Source of the DNA: Bacteroidota bacterium
GTDB lineage: Bacteria > Bacteroidota > Rhodothermia > Balneolales > HLUCCA01
Length of the DNA stretch: 5,996 nt
Reading direction: 5' to 3'
NCBI GenBank assembly: GCA_003448835.1
Contig: DLXM01000265.1
Coordinates: 1,198-7,193 of the forward strand
Shown: positions 4,659 to 5,996 of the stretch, one piece after another
How positions within the stretch are numbered: the first letter of the stretch is position 1
How the letters are laid out: each line of letters opens with the position of its first letter
Position numbers and translations under genes: made by a program
Notes under the pieces: generated by a model
Seen by the model: only the letters and a program-made list of their open reading frames with translations
What the model was told of the DNA's origin: nothing
Database searches by the model: none

Positions 4659-5996
4659 CAGTTTGTTTTGAATCGTTTGTGCATTGTATGATACCAGCCG
4701 AACGGTAATAAAGTAATAAAAAGTATCATGAACGGACTAAGATACATCCTGAATCGGGCATATCCTGAAGGTCCACCAAGAACCCATAAATACAGAAAAA
4801 AACAACCTAAAATGACCCCTACAACCGGATATTTCTTGCAAAGATGATAGAATCCTACAATAGTAAGCCCGAATATGAATAGAAGATATAAAAGGTGAAT
4901 GACCATAAATGTGCTCATGGCAGGTTGCTGAGTAACCAAAGTTTTTATAGCACCCATAATTCCGTCTTTTGCAATCGTATTGGTCAATCCGATTTCTGTG
5001 GATGTTGATTCTGAAAACGTTCTGGCCGTGACCAAACGACCCGGATCAAATAACGTAATCGCCATTCCTCTCAAAATAGAACCTAAATAGACTACTTTAT
5101 GGTTGGATAATATTTCTGAGGCAATTTCCGATTTTGCAGATGACAGTTCTGAAAAAGTGTACGTCCCGTGATTTGGATGTACCTCGTTGAAGCGATCCCG
5201 AATTAACTGCTGAGCTTCGAGATGAGTTATTCCCTCGACCTGAGCCAGGACAAAAGCACCGTGACCTGTCATCATATTCTCGGCCTGAATGGATGTGAAT
5301 GCATACGTATCATGTTGCAAGTAATTCCGGTATTGCCAGGTATAAATCAAGGATTGAGCTGTCAATAAAAATAGTACTGCAGCCGTGAGCCACAACTTAG
5401 AATTCTGTATAAACCACTCCCGCTCAGACTGATTATCTGCATCGATAATCATTACTTTGGGGTCTTTAATTCTATTCCGATGCTTAAAAACATAAATCAG
5501 AAACAAAATCAAGATTAAAGCAGTCCCGGCTATCGGAGCATAAAGTGTAATCGGTTTAAAAAGTGTCGCCAGACCGAAAAAGAGCCCGGACAAAACCATC
5601 ATTTGATGAACTCCATATCGGTGTATATCTAACTCCCCATCCCCGGGTAAATCTTCGTTTGAAAGTCGTGCGAGTGCAATAATCCCGAAATAAAGCCCGG
5701 CTAAAATCAATGGGACAAAATACGGTTCAGTTAAAATTTCCTTCGAATACATGATCCAAACGGGATCAATAACAAAAATCCATAAAGCAGCTTTCGCATG
5801 ATAAAGACCAAATAAATGGATGAATAAAATCAGAAGTGATAGAGTACATAAACTCATCAAACCAGATAAGAATGCCATCATCCACGGACCCCAATTAGAT
5901 CCAAAAACAGCATATATAATCCACATTACGCTTGGGTATCCGGGTGGGCGAATCATATCGGCGTACGGATCTGAGTCAATCGTAGCATATCCAGGT
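4658..5996 (-). CDS. GT-C type membrane glycosyltransferase (family 39 / ArnT / PMT-like), N-terminus beyond the window
   Basis: An integral membrane glycosyltransferase expected to use a polyprenyl-phosphate-linked sugar and transfer it outside the cytoplasm. The frame stays open to the right edge: 13 codons precede the Met at 5956 and read PGYATIDSDPYAD, so that Met is not the start. Numbering from that Met, RPPGYPSVMW (3-12) is the conserved segment after the first periplasmic loop. SKEILTEPYFVPLIL (71-85) is the usual second motif, GLFFGLATLFKP (124-135) the third, and GPSGYARFRMYLSPFMILF (395-413) the terminal motif. About eight to nine hydrophobic helices are visible (near 24-49, 55-69, 75-95, 118-132, 138-157, 187-206, 347-369, 377-394, 406-424). 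A large soluble loop spans about 207-340. The first helix and the catalytic acidic loop would be mostly beyond the edge; DSDPYAD may be its end. It is the first gene of a pair with the GT2 gene, overlapping by one base. Confidence 0.88.
   Translation of the reverse strand, partial: PGYATIDSDPYADMIRPPGYPSVMWIIYAVFGSNWGPWMMAFLSGLMSLCTLSLLILFIHLFGLYHAKAALWIFVIDPVWIMYSKEILTEPYFVPLILAGLYFGIIALARLSNEDLPGDGELDIHRYGVHQMMVLSGLFFGLATLFKPITLYAPIAGTALILILFLIYVFKHRNRIKDPKVMIIDADNQSEREWFIQNSKLWLTAAVLFLLTAQSLIYTWQYRNYLQHDTYAFTSIQAENMMTGHGAFVLAQVEGITHLEAQQLIRDRFNEVHPNHGTYTFSELSSAKSEIASEILSNHKVVYLGSILRGMAITLFDPGRLVTARTFSESTSTEIGLTNTIAKDGIMGAIKTLVTQQPAMSTFMVIHLLYLLFIFGLTIVGFYHLCKKYPVVGVILGCFFLYLWVLGGPSGYARFRMYLSPFMILFITLLPFGWYHTMHKRFKTN

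Noticed and set aside
1..5996. An undescribed defence or mobile system
   Set aside because: All six protein genes belong to familiar families with no effector, nuclease, toxin, transposase or integrase features. Only the repeat element lacks a familiar explanation.

Overview
The window looks like a chromosomal stretch of a bacterium from the Bacteroidota / Balneolota side of the tree. The evidence is moderately AT-rich DNA, the absence of purine-rich Shine-Dalgarno motifs before any of the readable starts, and the style of the Pcm, Usp and DUF368 proteins. The phylum is an inference and the genus cannot be told from what is visible.

Layout. Positions 1-602 (minus) hold the N-terminal two thirds of a DUF368 / PopT polyprenyl-phosphate translocase that runs off the left edge. 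It is divergent, across about 150 bp, from a small PAPS-dependent sulfotransferase (751-1485, plus). That gene converges almost end to end with a two-domain universal stress protein (1490-2452, minus), and an 18-bp perfect palindrome covers both stop codons. A 215-bp divergent spacer with several short inverted repeats separates the stress protein from pcm, the L-isoaspartyl protein repair methyltransferase (2668-3309, plus). Next comes a gene-free stretch of about 370 bp filled by a repeat element: a long imperfect palindrome, five copies of a 50-bp unit and two copies of an 18-bp leader. On the right, a minus-strand pair encodes a GT-C type (ArnT/PMT-like) membrane glycosyltransferase, whose 5' end lies outside the window, and a GT-A family 2 glycosyltransferase (3678-4658). 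The pair overlaps by one base (TGATG).

How it fits together. The two glycosyltransferases form a coupled unit for adding sugars to a lipid-linked or surface acceptor. PopT recycles the polyprenyl phosphate that such pathways consume, and the sulfotransferase could decorate a cell-surface or small-molecule acceptor. However, PopT and the sulfotransferase are divergently transcribed and separated from the glycosyltransferases by stress and repair genes, so a single pathway is only a possibility. Pcm and the universal stress protein are housekeeping stress functions.

The most unusual item is the repeat element between pcm and the glycosyltransferase. Its last copy reaches into the glycosyltransferase gene and supplies its last codons and its stop, and that stop exists only because this copy lacks one base of the repeat consensus. 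No new defence, CRISPR or mobile-element protein system is visible.
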